From Veillonella denticariosi JCM 15641 (GTDB lineage: Bacteria > Bacillota > Negativicutes > Veillonellales > Veillonellaceae): a stretch of 64,000 nt of DNA. Positions 43,103 to 51,941 of the stretch are shown here, one piece after another. Where the stretch lies: contig NZ_PPDB01000001.1 in assembly GCF_002959855.1 (NCBI RefSeq), positions 310,001 through 374,000 of the forward strand, given 5' to 3'. Under the pieces are notes generated by a model. That model did no database searches and was not told the origin of the DNA. It worked only from the letters and a program-made list of their open reading frames with translations. A program made the position numbers and the translations under genes. Within the stretch, counting starts at the first letter, position 1. Each line of letters opens with the position of its first letter.

Positions 43103-43802
43103 GACTGATGATATCGGCGCTATCGCTATTGTGAGCAATAGCGTCGGCAGTATCACGACCGATGTAGGGAACGGTGGTATGGGTAATAAAGTTGTGAAGA
43201 AGAGACTGGCCCTTTTTGCCAGCGGTCGCGGTTCTAACGGAGAGGCTCTTTATAAGGCCATGTGTGACGACTATATTAACGGGACATTCGTTGTAATTAT
43301 TACGGACCATCATGATGCGGGGATTGTACAGCGTGCGGACGGGTGGGGGATTCCCATTGTCGTCATAGAACGGTCGGATTATGATTCCAAGGCGGATTTT
43401 GAGGCCGCTCAATTAGAGGCCCTCGCGCCTTATGGGGTGGACGGGATCGTACTCGCCGGATATATGCGTATCCTCGGACGTCAGTTAATCGACAGCTATG
43501 AGTATCGGATTTTAAATATTCATCCCGCTTTATTGCCGTCCTTTCCGGGTCTGCATGGACATCGACAGGCTATTGATGCGGGCGTAAAGGTAACGGGATG
43601 TACCGTTCATTTTGTAGATGCCGGTATGGATACGGGGCCCATTATTATGCAGAATACGGTGCCTGTATTGCCCGATGATACGGAGGATACGTTGAGTGAA
43701 CGGTTATTGCCCGTAGAACATGCTACATACGTTGAGGCATTGCGGTTATTTTGTGCTGATAAGCTTTCTGTTGAGGGGCGCATCGTACGCAATGAAGAAT
43801 AA
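43095..43802 (+). CDS. purN: phosphoribosylglycinamide formyltransferase
   Basis: Formylates GAR with 10-formyl-THF, step 3 of purine synthesis. 235 residues from ATG 43095. The enzyme core begins only at KKRLALFASGRGSNG (about residue 34). HPALLPSFPGLHGHRQAIDAGVKVTGCTVHFVD carries the catalytic His and Asp region. About 28 extra N-terminal residues (MHETDDIGAIAIVSN...) are unusual. An internal ATG at 43179, behind GGGAACGG, would give a standard-length enzyme; the overlap with purM favours the longer form, but I am not sure. Confidence 0.9.
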   Translation: MHETDDIGAIAIVSNSVGSITTDVGNGGMGNKVVKKRLALFASGRGSNGEALYKAMCDDYINGTFVVIITDHHDAGIVQRADGWGIPIVVIERSDYDSKADFEAAQLEALAPYGVDGIVLAGYMRILGRQLIDSYEYRILNIHPALLPSFPGLHGHRQAIDAGVKVTGCTVHFVDAGMDTGPIIMQNTVPVLPDDTEDTLSERLLPVEHATYVEALRLFCADKLSVEGRIVRNEE

Positions 43803-43841
43803 GATTGTCATTCTGTGCGAAAACAGAGGTTGGGAGGATAT

Positions 43842-45371
43842 ATGATTAAGAATGCACTTTTAAGTGTATCCGATAAAACGGGAATTATAGATTTTGCAAA
43901 GGGATTAGCTGAGTTAGGCGTCACCATTTACTCTACAGGCGGTACATTGAAAGTCATCGCTGATGCAGGTATCCCTGTAAAGTCTGTTGAATCCTTGACG
44001 GGCTTTCCAGAAATGATGGACGGTCGCGTGAAAACATTACATCCAAAGGTGCATGGCGGTATTTTGGCTATTCGCGATAATAAAGAGCATCAGCAGGCGA
44101 TGGCGGAACATGGTATTGAACCTATCGATTTGGTGGCGGTCAACTTGTATCCGTTCCGGGAAACCATTGCAAAACCCGATGTATCGCTGGAGGAGGCTAT
44201 TGAGAACATCGATATCGGCGGTCCTACAATGGTACGGTCGGCTGCGAAAAATCACGCATATGTAGGGATTGTGGTCAATCCGAATCACTACGATGAAGTT
44301 CTTCACATGTTAAAGACAGACGGTGAATTGTCAAAAAAATATCGTTTCGCTTTGGCGAAGGAAGCCTTTGCACATACGGCGGCTTATGATGTAGCTATTG
44401 CTAATTACATGAGCACTATTCTGAAAGAAGGTCCTACACCGCCTGAATATTTAAGTGCTTATGAAAAGGTGACCGATCTCCGGTATGGTGAAAATCCCCA
44501 TCAACGGGCTGCTTTCTATAGTGAAATCGGTACGGCTCATGGTATGGGGGCATTAAAGCAGTTACACGGCAAGGAGTTGTCTTATAATAATATTGTGGAT
44601 ATGGAAGCGGCCTGGAATATGGTGTGGGAATTTACGGAGCCCGCGGCCTGTATCATTAAACACACGAATCCATGCGGAGCCGCTACGGCAGATACATTGA
44701 AGGATGCTTATGTATCGGCTTATGAAGCGGATTCCGTTTCGGCCTTTGGCGGTATCGTTGCACTTAATCGCGAAGTGGACGGCCCGACGGCGGAGGAAAT
44801 GAGTCATATCTTTTTAGAAGTTATCATGGCGCCTGCTTTCAAAGAGGAAGCATTGACCATTTTAGAAGCAAAAAAGAATATACGCCTCATCGAATTGTCG
44901 AAACCGGAATCGGGGCAAGTGACGGTAAAGAAAGTTTCCGGCGGTTTATTGGTGCAAACGGAGGATGATATCGTTGAGGACCGCGCAAATTATAGAGTGG
45001 TGACGAAGGTGCAGCCTACGGAGGCGCAGTGGAAGGCTCTTGAATTTGCGTGGAAGATGGTAAAGCATGTGAAATCAAATGCCATACTCATTTCCAATGA
45101 GCATCATACATTGGGCGTCGGTGCGGGACAGATGAATCGCGTCGGCTCCGCTAATATCGCACTGGAACAGGCGGGTGAGGCGGCTCATGGTGCCGTTATG
45201 GCATCGGATGCGTTTTTCCCGTTCGGCGATACCGTTGAAGCGGCGGCGAAACATGGTATTGCGGCGATTATCCAGCCCGGCGGATCCATTCGGGATGAGG
45301 AATCCATCAAGGCTGCCGACGAAGCGGGCATAGCCATGGTATTTACCGGCATTCGTCATTTTAAACATTGA
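43842..45371 (+). CDS. purH: bifunctional AICAR formyltransferase / IMP cyclohydrolase
   Basis: The last two steps to IMP. 509 residues. The N-terminal cyclohydrolase shows [45 protein letters not shown] and [17 protein letters not shown]. The C-terminal formyltransferase shows [26 protein letters not shown], the KHVKSNAI segment and [21 protein letters not shown] lies 8 nt before ATG 43842; a frame extension to 43815 has no RBS. Forty nt after purN. Confidence 0.97.
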   Translation: MIKNALLSVSDKTGIIDFAKGLAELGVTIYSTGGTLKVIADAGIPVKSVESLTGFPEMMDGRVKTLHPKVHGGILAIRDNKEHQQAMAEHGIEPIDLVAVNLYPFRETIAKPDVSLEEAIENIDIGGPTMVRSAAKNHAYVGIVVNPNHYDEVLHMLKTDGELSKKYRFALAKEAFAHTAAYDVAIANYMSTILKEGPTPPEYLSAYEKVTDLRYGENPHQRAAFYSEIGTAHGMGALKQLHGKELSYNNIVDMEAAWNMVWEFTEPAACIIKHTNPCGAATADTLKDAYVSAYEADSVSAFGGIVALNREVDGPTAEEMSHIFLEVIMAPAFKEEALTILEAKKNIRLIELSKPESGQVTVKKVSGGLLVQTEDDIVEDRANYRVVTKVQPTEAQWKALEFAWKMVKHVKSNAILISNEHHTLGVGAGQMNRVGSANIALEQAGEAAHGAVMASDAFFPFGDTVEAAAKHGIAAIIQPGGSIRDEESIKAADEAGIAMVFTGIRHFKH

Positions 45372-45468
45372 TATAGGAACATGGAATGCAGTATTGCCAG
45401 AGTATATATTCATTTTAATATATTTTAGTTATGAAACTTGGCGCATTAGGCGCCGGACGGAGGACTCT

Positions 45469-46731
45469 ATGAAAGTATGTGTCATCGGCAGTGGTGGCCG
45501 CGAGCATGCCTTGGCTTGGCGCCTCTCTATCAGCCCCAGTGTAACGAAGGTATACGCTGTTCCCGGCAGTGCGGCCATGTCCGGTTGTGCCGAGTTGGTA
45601 GGAATCGACTGGAAGCAAACAGAACACTTGATTCAGTTTCTGAAAGATAATCAGGTGGACCTTGTCGTCATTGGTCCTGAAGCCCCGCTTGTGGCAGGGC
45701 TTAGCGATAGTTTGTGCAGCGCAGGTATTCCCGTGTTCGGTCCGTCCAAGGCGGCGGCTCAACTGGAAGGTTCCAAGGTCTTTGCGAAGGAGCTGATGAA
45801 ACGCTATGATATTCCGACCGCTGCATATGGCGTATTTTCCGACGTTGAATCCGCAAAGTCATTTATTGATGATACGGGGGCGCCCATCGTAGTGAAGGCC
45901 GACGGTCTCGCTGCGGGCAAGGGCGTCGTTGTAGCCATGACCGTGGACGAAGCGTATGCAGCCGTGGAGGATATGCTCAGCGGTAATCGTTTCGGTGAGG
46001 CCGGGCATACCGTGGTTATAGAGGAATTCATGGTCGGTGAAGAGGCGAGCTTGCTCGCATTTGTGGACGGCGAGACGGTGGTTCCCATGATTGCATCTCA
46101 AGATCACAAGCGCATCTTTGACGGCGATAAAGGTCCTAATACAGGCGGTATGGGGACCTATGCTCCCGCTCCGGTTCTGACCGATGAACTTCGGGATGAG
46201 GCGATGCGGACAATTTTAAATCCCGTTGTAAAAGCATTGGCTGATGAAGGTATGCCGTATGTGGGATGTCTGTATGCGGGACTCATGATTACCGATGAAG
46301 GTCCGAAGGTGGTCGAGTTCAATGCGCGTTTCGGCGATCCTGAAACACAAGTGGTATTGCCTTTACTGGACAGCGATTTAGGCGAAATTATGATGTCCTG
46401 TGCCAAGGGTACATTGAAGGCGGAAGAGGTGCGGTGGAAACAATCATCCGCTGCCTGCGTCATCCTTGCATCGAAAGGCTATCCGGAAACATCTTCGAAA
46501 GGTGATGTGATTAAGGGGGATATCGAACCCTATGATACGACTATCGTATTCCATTCCGGTACAAAGCTCGTCGACCATCAGTATGTGACCGATGGCGGTC
46601 GCGTTCTGGGCGTCGTGGGACTCGGGAAGGATCTTCAGACGGCTCTGGACCGAGCCTATGGACGAATAGAGCATATTTCCTTTGACGGTATGCAATACCG
46701 TAAGGATATCGGTGCTAAAGCTTTCAAATAA
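45469..46731 (+). CDS. purD: phosphoribosylamine-glycine ligase
   Basis: GAR synthetase, an ATP-grasp enzyme of 420 residues. Seen: [15 protein letters not shown] at the start, [13 protein letters not shown] near 66, [24 protein letters not shown] near 142 (ATP-grasp loop), MGTYAPAPV and [20 protein letters not shown] near 280. The start is ATG 45469 behind CGGAGGA; a longer frame begins 25 codons earlier without an RBS. Last gene of the pur operon, 97 nt after purH, ending in a hairpin. Confidence 0.97.
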   Translation: MKVCVIGSGGREHALAWRLSISPSVTKVYAVPGSAAMSGCAELVGIDWKQTEHLIQFLKDNQVDLVVIGPEAPLVAGLSDSLCSAGIPVFGPSKAAAQLEGSKVFAKELMKRYDIPTAAYGVFSDVESAKSFIDDTGAPIVVKADGLAAGKGVVVAMTVDEAYAAVEDMLSGNRFGEAGHTVVIEEFMVGEEASLLAFVDGETVVPMIASQDHKRIFDGDKGPNTGGMGTYAPAPVLTDELRDEAMRTILNPVVKALADEGMPYVGCLYAGLMITDEGPKVVEFNARFGDPETQVVLPLLDSDLGEIMMSCAKGTLKAEEVRWKQSSAACVILASKGYPETSSKGDVIKGDIEPYDTTIVFHSGTKLVDHQYVTDGGRVLGVVGLGKDLQTALDRAYGRIEHISFDGMQYRKDIGAKAFK

Positions 46732-46760
46732 ATAATTCTCTACATCGTGGAATTGCGCAT

Positions 46761-46806
46761 GACCCTTCCGGTGGTAAAGTGAAATAACCTTATCATTGGG
46801 AGGGTC
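46761..46806 (+). terminator. hairpin after purD
   Basis: GACCCTTCC (46761-46769) pairs with GGGAGGGTC (46798-46806), nine pairs with one G-U and a 28-nt loop. The tail is not T-rich. Confidence 0.55.
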
Positions 46807-46836
46807 TATGCTATGTGTCATGGCCGGAGTGGAGGA

Positions 46837-46864
46837 TTGTTTTATTTCTTATTTATGATATAAT
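46837..46864 (+). promoter_or_regulatory. menF leader promoter
   Basis: TTGTTT (46837-46842), 16 bp, TATAAT (46859-46864). The expected start near 46871 gives a leader of about 160 nt before menF. Confidence 0.65.
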
Positions 46865-46870
46865 GAAAAC

Positions 46871-46985
46871 GTGAAAGAGCCCGTCAACGTGCTAGGGCGT
46901 TAGGCTCATATCAAAAATGTAGAAACTTTTAACGATGACGCCTGACGTGTAAGAGGACTAAATCTTTTATACGTTAGGCGTTTTA
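46871..46985 (+). promoter_or_regulatory. menF leader RNA with competing antiterminator and terminator folds
   Basis: First stem: GAGCC (46877-46881) with GGCTC (46903-46907), plus AACG (46886) with CGTT (46898). Alternative: CGTTAGGC (46898-46905) can pair with GCCTGACG (46940-46947). Those bases are also the start of the terminator stem 46938-46955 with 46964-46981 (18 pairs including four G-U), followed by TTTATAT. Opening the first stem would free the antiterminator. The pairings are seen; sensing of a ligand, protein or translation is inferred. I recognise no known riboswitch class. Confidence 0.65.
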
Positions 46986-47032
46986 TATGATGAATATCTG
47001 ATTACATAAATAGCGATAAGCGATATACGATT

Positions 47033-48175
47033 ATGATATATAATAAAGAACCGTTGGAACTGAATAGCCCCGTAGCTTTTTGGCTCAATTTTCCGAATGA
47101 GGAACGCGTGTTTTGGGTGGATCGTCAAAGTGACCGTATCGTTGTCGGTGCCAAGCGCTTGGCGACGGTTCTCGATGACGAAGACCGTAAACGGTATGCC
47201 TATGTATTTTATGGGGATACTTTTTTTGATGCCTCGAATGATCCTAAATGGGAGGGGATGGGGCACGAGATGATTGCTTTCACCCATTACTATATTGTGG
47301 AAAACGGGGAATCTTTTTACCTATATGCGGGGGAACCGGCAGTTATCGAGGACGTACCGGTGCCGCGCGTACGTCATGAGTATGTGGAAACGAGTGATGA
47401 TAGAGCCGACTGGGACCGTTTGATGAATGCTATCGGTGAAAGCATTGCGCATGGAAAAACGACAAAGGTCGTTGCATCCCGCGAGGTTCAGTTTACGAGT
47501 CCGGAACCTTTTAATGTGGCAAGCATTTTGGCTAATTTGGCGGATAATAATCCAAATTGTTTTATTTTCGGGTATGAAAAGGATGGTCGCACATTTTTAG
47601 GCGCTTCGCCGGAGATTCTGGTGCGCCATCGAGGTAGCGAAATCTTGAGCTATGCGTTGGCCGGAACAGCGCCGAAGGATGGCCCAAATGCGTGGACAAA
47701 GGAACAGTTGCTTACAGATTCTAAGAATTTGCTTGAGCACAATATCGTACGGGACCGGATTCTGAATACCATGAAAGACATTACGCCTCATGTATCGGTA
47801 GGGGAAACGGGCATTATGGAGCTGGCTCATCTATACCACTTACGCACCATCATTACCGCTACAGATTCGACGAAGTCCTTGGTCGAATGGGCGAAATTGC
47901 TGCATCCTACACCGGCCCTCGGCGGTGAACCGCGGGAGCAGGCGCTTGCTCTGTTACAGAAATATGAAACCCATGAGCGAGGTATGTATGCGGCGCCATT
48001 CGGTTTTATGAAAGACATGGGGGATGGCATCGTCGTCGTGGCCATTCGGTCGGCTCTCGTTATAGGTAATGCCCTGTATGCCTACGCCGGTTGCGGTGTC
48101 GTAGGCGACTCCGATGCAGATGCGGAGTATGAGGAAACTAACAATAAAATGAGAACCATATTAGATGCATTATAA
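47033..48175 (+). CDS. menF: isochorismate synthase
   Basis: Chorismate to isochorismate, the first step of menaquinone synthesis. 380 residues, shorter than E. coli MenF. Seen: KVVASREVQF near residue 142 (the conserved Lys region), FLGASPEILVRHRG near 186, the SYALAGTAPKDG segment near 205, LMELAHLYHLRTIITA-type sequence near 265 (here IMELAHLYHLRT), LHPTPALGGEPREQAL near 293 and YAGCGVVGDSDADAEYEET near the end. There is no good Shine-Dalgarno before ATG 47033, which is odd for this window. First gene of the men operon. Confidence 0.94.
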   Translation: MIYNKEPLELNSPVAFWLNFPNEERVFWVDRQSDRIVVGAKRLATVLDDEDRKRYAYVFYGDTFFDASNDPKWEGMGHEMIAFTHYYIVENGESFYLYAGEPAVIEDVPVPRVRHEYVETSDDRADWDRLMNAIGESIAHGKTTKVVASREVQFTSPEPFNVASILANLADNNPNCFIFGYEKDGRTFLGASPEILVRHRGSEILSYALAGTAPKDGPNAWTKEQLLTDSKNLLEHNIVRDRILNTMKDITPHVSVGETGIMELAHLYHLRTIITATDSTKSLVEWAKLLHPTPALGGEPREQALALLQKYETHERGMYAAPFGFMKDMGDGIVVVAIRSALVIGNALYAYAGCGVVGDSDADAEYEETNNKMRTILDAL

Positions 48176-48190
48176 ATTTCTCGTAGTTAT

Positions 48191-48275
48191 GGCTGGTCAG
48201 CATGCGAAAAGCCTCCAAGGCCACCTACTTCGCTTCGCGAAGCCGCCAAGTCGTTTTTCTCATGCTAACCAGCCT
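48191..48275. repeat. long imperfect inverted-repeat element between menF and menD
   Basis: GGCTGGT-AGCATG (48191-48204) pairs with CATGCT-ACCAGCC (48261-48274) with one mismatch, and the arms continue with GAAAA and TTTTTC. The interior holds a second hairpin, CTTCGC-TTC-GCGAAG. Coding genes lie 15 nt and 66 nt away. It could be a terminator, a processing site or a dispersed palindromic repeat. Confidence 0.6.
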
Positions 48276-48340
48276 TTTGACTAATTTATAATGCATTTTT
48301 TGAACCACACCTTACCAAAGGAAAAGTGAAAGGAATCGAA

Positions 48341-50122
48341 ATGAACGAATATATTGCAGCCCTCGTAGACGAACTGCATCGACTCGGCGTACGGCATGTC
48401 GTATTTAGTCCGGGATCGCGTTCTACGACGATGGCCATGCTTTTTAAGGAGCATAAAGGCTTTGAAACATATATGAATATTGACGAACGGTCGGCTGCTT
48501 TTATGGCCTTAGGTATTGCAAAGGCTCATAAGAAGCCGGCTGTACTGGTGTGCACATCAGGTTCTGCGGTGGCTCATTATTTACCGGCTGTTCTGGAGGC
48601 TCAATATAGTGGCGTTCCGCTTATTATTTTGTCCGCCGATCGACCTCATACATTACAACATATGGGGGCTCCGCAGACGATAGACCAGCAAAAGCTTTTC
48701 GGTACGGCTGTCAATTATTATGAGGAACTATCTGTACCTCGTGAGGAACATTTCTATACGTATCCGCGTCAGGTGGCGCGCAAGGCGTGTATGAAAGCAA
48801 TGGACCTGAAGCGCGGCCCGGTACATATTAATGTACCTCTCTTTGAGCCGTTGGTACCTGATTTTGATAGAAAGCACTTTGAGGCGGGGCGCATGGAACA
48901 ATCGTTTTCACTGGTGACCGGTATGTTGCAGCCGAGTGCAATTCAGCCCGTTTACGAGGCGCTTTTGAACAAGAAGGTTATCGTCTTGGCAGGCCCGGCT
49001 TGGGGCCTTGACGAAGAAATGGCTATTTTGGAATTGGCGCATATGCTTAAAGCGCCTATTCTTGCAGATCCGCTATCAAATATGCGCCGCATCGATGATG
49101 AGCATATCATCACCTCTTATGATGCATTCTTGGCCGATGAAAATCGTCGTGATGCATTGCAACCGGATTGTATTTTACAAATCGGTCAGATGATTGTATC
49201 CAAGCGTGTTCAACAATGGATAGGGACTATGGACGAGACGACGATTATATCGGTGAGTCCTACTATGGATTATACGAATCCTATGGGAAATACGACCATG
49301 TATATTCAGTCGACAGCACAAGGTTTGATGAACGGCTTGAAGCGATATGTTGTTGAATTGCATTCTGTCGGTGCAGCGAATGCTACTGATATGACGCGTA
49401 TTTCGATCGGTGCAGCGAATACATTTACCGGGACAGAGAACATTGCTGATGGTTGCGATCAAACGTTTGATACCTCTATCGATGAGTACCTTGCTGCATG
49501 GATTGATACGGAATCATACAGTCGTAATCAATTGGATGCGGTGGCGAAGGAATCGGAATTATTCGAAGGTCGAACCATCTATATGTTACAACGATTCATG
49601 CCGAAGGACGGTCAAATCATGAGTGCCAACAGCATGAGCGTCCGCGATATGGATTACTTCTGGGCCGGTGGGCGCAGTGATGCGGATGTATACGGAAATC
49701 GCGGTACCAACGGAATCGACGGGACCGTGTCGACCGCATTAGGCCTGTCCACGAACGGAAAGACGACCGTATTACTGACGGGGGATTTGTCGTTCTTTCA
49801 CGATTTGAACGGTCTTGCCATCGCAAAGACACATGAGCTGAATCTCACCATCGTCCTTCATAACAACGATGGGGGCGGCATTTTCCAATACTTGCCCCAA
49901 AAAGGCACGGAGCATTTTGATTATTTATTTAACACGTCGCAAGGTATTGACTATAGTGGTCTTGCCACATTATACGGTGTTGATTATGTGCGCGTTCGGA
50001 ATAATGACGATTTAGAGGCGGCGTTCGCACAGTATATCGGTCAGTCGGGGGTACATATCATTGAAATTCCAACATCCAAGGAAGGAAGTCGAGAGTTGCA
50101 TAAGAAATATCGGATCCACTGA
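48341..50122 (+). CDS. menD: SEPHCHC synthase
   Basis: A thiamine diphosphate enzyme joining isochorismate and 2-oxoglutarate. 593 residues. Seen: VFSPGSRSTTMAMLF near residue 22, MNIDERSAAFMALGIAKAHKKPAVLVCTSGSAVAHYLPAVLEA near 50-90 (catalytic Glu region) and the C-terminal diphosphate-binding stretch LTGDLSFFHDLNGL followed by LHNNDGGGIFQYLPQKG. ATG 48341, behind AAAGGAATCG, is preferred to a GTG at 48326. Second gene of the operon, 1 nt before menH. Confidence 0.96.
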   Translation: MNEYIAALVDELHRLGVRHVVFSPGSRSTTMAMLFKEHKGFETYMNIDERSAAFMALGIAKAHKKPAVLVCTSGSAVAHYLPAVLEAQYSGVPLIILSADRPHTLQHMGAPQTIDQQKLFGTAVNYYEELSVPREEHFYTYPRQVARKACMKAMDLKRGPVHINVPLFEPLVPDFDRKHFEAGRMEQSFSLVTGMLQPSAIQPVYEALLNKKVIVLAGPAWGLDEEMAILELAHMLKAPILADPLSNMRRIDDEHIITSYDAFLADENRRDALQPDCILQIGQMIVSKRVQQWIGTMDETTIISVSPTMDYTNPMGNTTMYIQSTAQGLMNGLKRYVVELHSVGAANATDMTRISIGAANTFTGTENIADGCDQTFDTSIDEYLAAWIDTESYSRNQLDAVAKESELFEGRTIYMLQRFMPKDGQIMSANSMSVRDMDYFWAGGRSDADVYGNRGTNGIDGTVSTALGLSTNGKTTVLLTGDLSFFHDLNGLAIAKTHELNLTIVLHNNDGGGIFQYLPQKGTEHFDYLFNTSQGIDYSGLATLYGVDYVRVRNNDDLEAAFAQYIGQSGVHIIEIPTSKEGSRELHKKYRIH

Positions 50123-50123
50123 T

Positions 50124-50948
50124 ATGCAACGCATGTATATAGACTTAGGGTCCTATCGATACGGCTTGACTATTGTCGGCACCGGTGAGCCGCTGGTATG
50201 TCTTCACGGATTTTCCGAGTCCGGATATACATGGAACGGGATTACACTGCCGGGGTATCGCATGATTCGCATCGATACGATCGGTCACGGTGATTCTGAT
50301 GTTCCCGATGACGAGATGGCCTATACGATTCCCGTTATGCTGGAGGATTTGCATACGGTTCTGTATCATGTGGCCGGTGAAAGCTATCATCTGATGGGGT
50401 ACTCCATGGGGGCGAGATTAGCCTTGCTCTATACATTGCAATATGAGTCGGAGGTCAAACGCCTCATTTTAGAGAGCGGTTCCGTCGGCATTGCCGAGGA
50501 TTCTGGACGTGAGGCGCGAAGACGAACTGATGAAGAGTTGGCTAAACGTATTGAAACTCACGATGGGGCGTGGTTTGCGGAGCATTGGGCGCAAGCGCCG
50601 ATTTTTGCATCACAACAGCGACTTTCACAGAAGCAACGGGAACTCATATATCGTAGACGTGCACATAACAGTCCGAATGCGTTAGCCGCTACATTGCGTG
50701 GATCGGGACAAGGTGTCATGCCCTATGTGGGAGATGATTTGAAAAAATTATCCGTCTCCGGACTATATGTGAGTGGCGCGTTGGACATAAAATATACTAC
50801 AATAGGAAGAGATGGGTTCGGCACGATGTCGAACTTTCACCATGTCATCGTCGAAGGGGCGGGGCATAATGTGCACATAGAGCAGCCGCGCGCATTTGAG
50901 CAGGTGGTGCTGAATTTTTTAGATGAGAAAGGTTACATCCATGAGTAA
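50124..50948 (+). CDS. menH: SHCHC synthase, alpha/beta hydrolase fold
   Basis: Eliminates pyruvate from SEPHCHC to give SHCHC. 274 residues. Seen: [14 protein letters not shown] near residue 25 (oxyanion loop), [10 protein letters not shown] near 50, the nucleophile elbow [10 protein letters not shown] near 92 and a late [11 protein letters not shown] with the catalytic histidine. ATG 50124 directly follows the menD stop; a second ATG three codons on fits equally well, and no strong RBS decides. Overlaps menB by 8 nt. Confidence 0.9.
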   Translation: MQRMYIDLGSYRYGLTIVGTGEPLVCLHGFSESGYTWNGITLPGYRMIRIDTIGHGDSDVPDDEMAYTIPVMLEDLHTVLYHVAGESYHLMGYSMGARLALLYTLQYESEVKRLILESGSVGIAEDSGREARRRTDEELAKRIETHDGAWFAEHWAQAPIFASQQRLSQKQRELIYRRRAHNSPNALAATLRGSGQGVMPYVGDDLKKLSVSGLYVSGALDIKYTTIGRDGFGTMSNFHHVIVEGAGHNVHIEQPRAFEQVVLNFLDEKGYIHE

Positions 50949-51783
50949 ATTTGATTGGAAAGTACTAGATCGTAATTACGAAGACGTTATTTATGAGACT
51001 TATAACGGTATTGCAAAGATTACTATCAATCGTCCGCAGGTGCGCAACGCGTTCCGTCCGAAAACGGTTATGGAATTGATTGATGCGTTTACGGTGGCCC
51101 GTGAAGATAACGAAGTGGGCGTCATTGTATTGACAGGTGCAAACCACGGACAAGGGGAAGACAAAGAAGCGTTTTGCTCCGGTGGTGACCAAAGCGTGCG
51201 CGGTCACGGCGGTTATGTAGGTGAAGATAATGTGCCGCGCCTTAATGTTCTGGATCTGCAGCGTTTGATCCGCGTTATTCCTAAACCTGTTATCGCCATG
51301 GTAAACGGCTACGCTATCGGTGGCGGTCATGTATTGCATATCGTGTGCGACCTTACCATCGCCTCCGAAAATGCAAAGTTCGGACAGACTGGTCCTCGTG
51401 TAGGTTCTTTTGATGCCGGTTACGGTGCGGGCTATTTGGCGCGCATGATCGGTCATAAACGGGCCCGTGAAGTTTGGTTCCTCTGTCGTCAATACACGGC
51501 TGCACAGGCTTATGAAATGGGTATGGTCAACTGCGTTGTGCCGTTCGATAAACTCGAAGAAGAAACGGTCCAATGGTGTAGCGAAATCCTTGAATTATCT
51601 CCTATGGCGTTGCGTATGTTGAAGGGAGCCTTCAATGCGGATACGGACGGCCTTGCGGGCTTACAACAATTCGCAGGGGATGCGACGTTGATGTATTATA
51701 CTATCGATGAAGCTAAGGAAGGTCGCGATGCGTTTAAGGAAAAACGCAAACCTAATTTTAAACAATTTCCTAAGTTCCCTTAA
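50941..51783 (+). CDS. menB: 1,4-dihydroxy-2-naphthoyl-CoA synthase
   Basis: A crotonase-fold enzyme that cyclises O-succinylbenzoyl-CoA. 280 residues. Seen: [20 protein letters not shown] near residue 26, [19 protein letters not shown] near 78 (oxyanion hole and flexible loop), [22 protein letters not shown] near 119, [37 protein letters not shown] near 145 and a final [13 protein letters not shown] tail, all diagnostic of MenB. ATG 50941 follows AAAGG inside menH. Confidence 0.97.
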   Translation: MSKFDWKVLDRNYEDVIYETYNGIAKITINRPQVRNAFRPKTVMELIDAFTVAREDNEVGVIVLTGANHGQGEDKEAFCSGGDQSVRGHGGYVGEDNVPRLNVLDLQRLIRVIPKPVIAMVNGYAIGGGHVLHIVCDLTIASENAKFGQTGPRVGSFDAGYGAGYLARMIGHKRAREVWFLCRQYTAAQAYEMGMVNCVVPFDKLEEETVQWCSEILELSPMALRMLKGAFNADTDGLAGLQQFAGDATLMYYTIDEAKEGRDAFKEKRKPNFKQFPKFP

Positions 51784-51872
51784 TGAAATAATGCATGAGG
51801 TGAGAGCCGTTCGGTATGAGGTGATATGTTTCGGCTCCCGCTGATGTGTTTTGCTGATACGATTCGCATAGA

Positions 51873-51900
51873 GCGCCTCCTTGTGGGGCGCCTTTCTTTT
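51873..51900 (+). terminator. weak terminator-like hairpin between menB and menE
   Basis: GCGCCTC pairs with GGGGCGC (one G-U) around a short loop, then CTTTCTTTT. menE starts 42 nt later, so this may only reduce read-through. Confidence 0.5.
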
Positions 51901-51941
51901 ACATATGGTTTTGCATTGATGATGTGATGAAAGGTAATATG

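Noticed and set aside
46813-46863. A 16-codon frame after GGGAGGG just upstream of the menF leader promoter
   Set aside because: The spacing is poor and the frame ends inside the -10 box, so it would not lie on the menF transcript; chance is the simplest explanation.
50965-51573. 202-residue minus-strand frame opposite menB
   Set aside because: Its residues mirror the codon pattern of menB, with no start signal and no family match.
51825-51927. Short frame between menB and menE behind GAGGTGAT
   Set aside because: The spacing of only 2 nt to its ATG is too small and it runs through the terminator-like hairpin.
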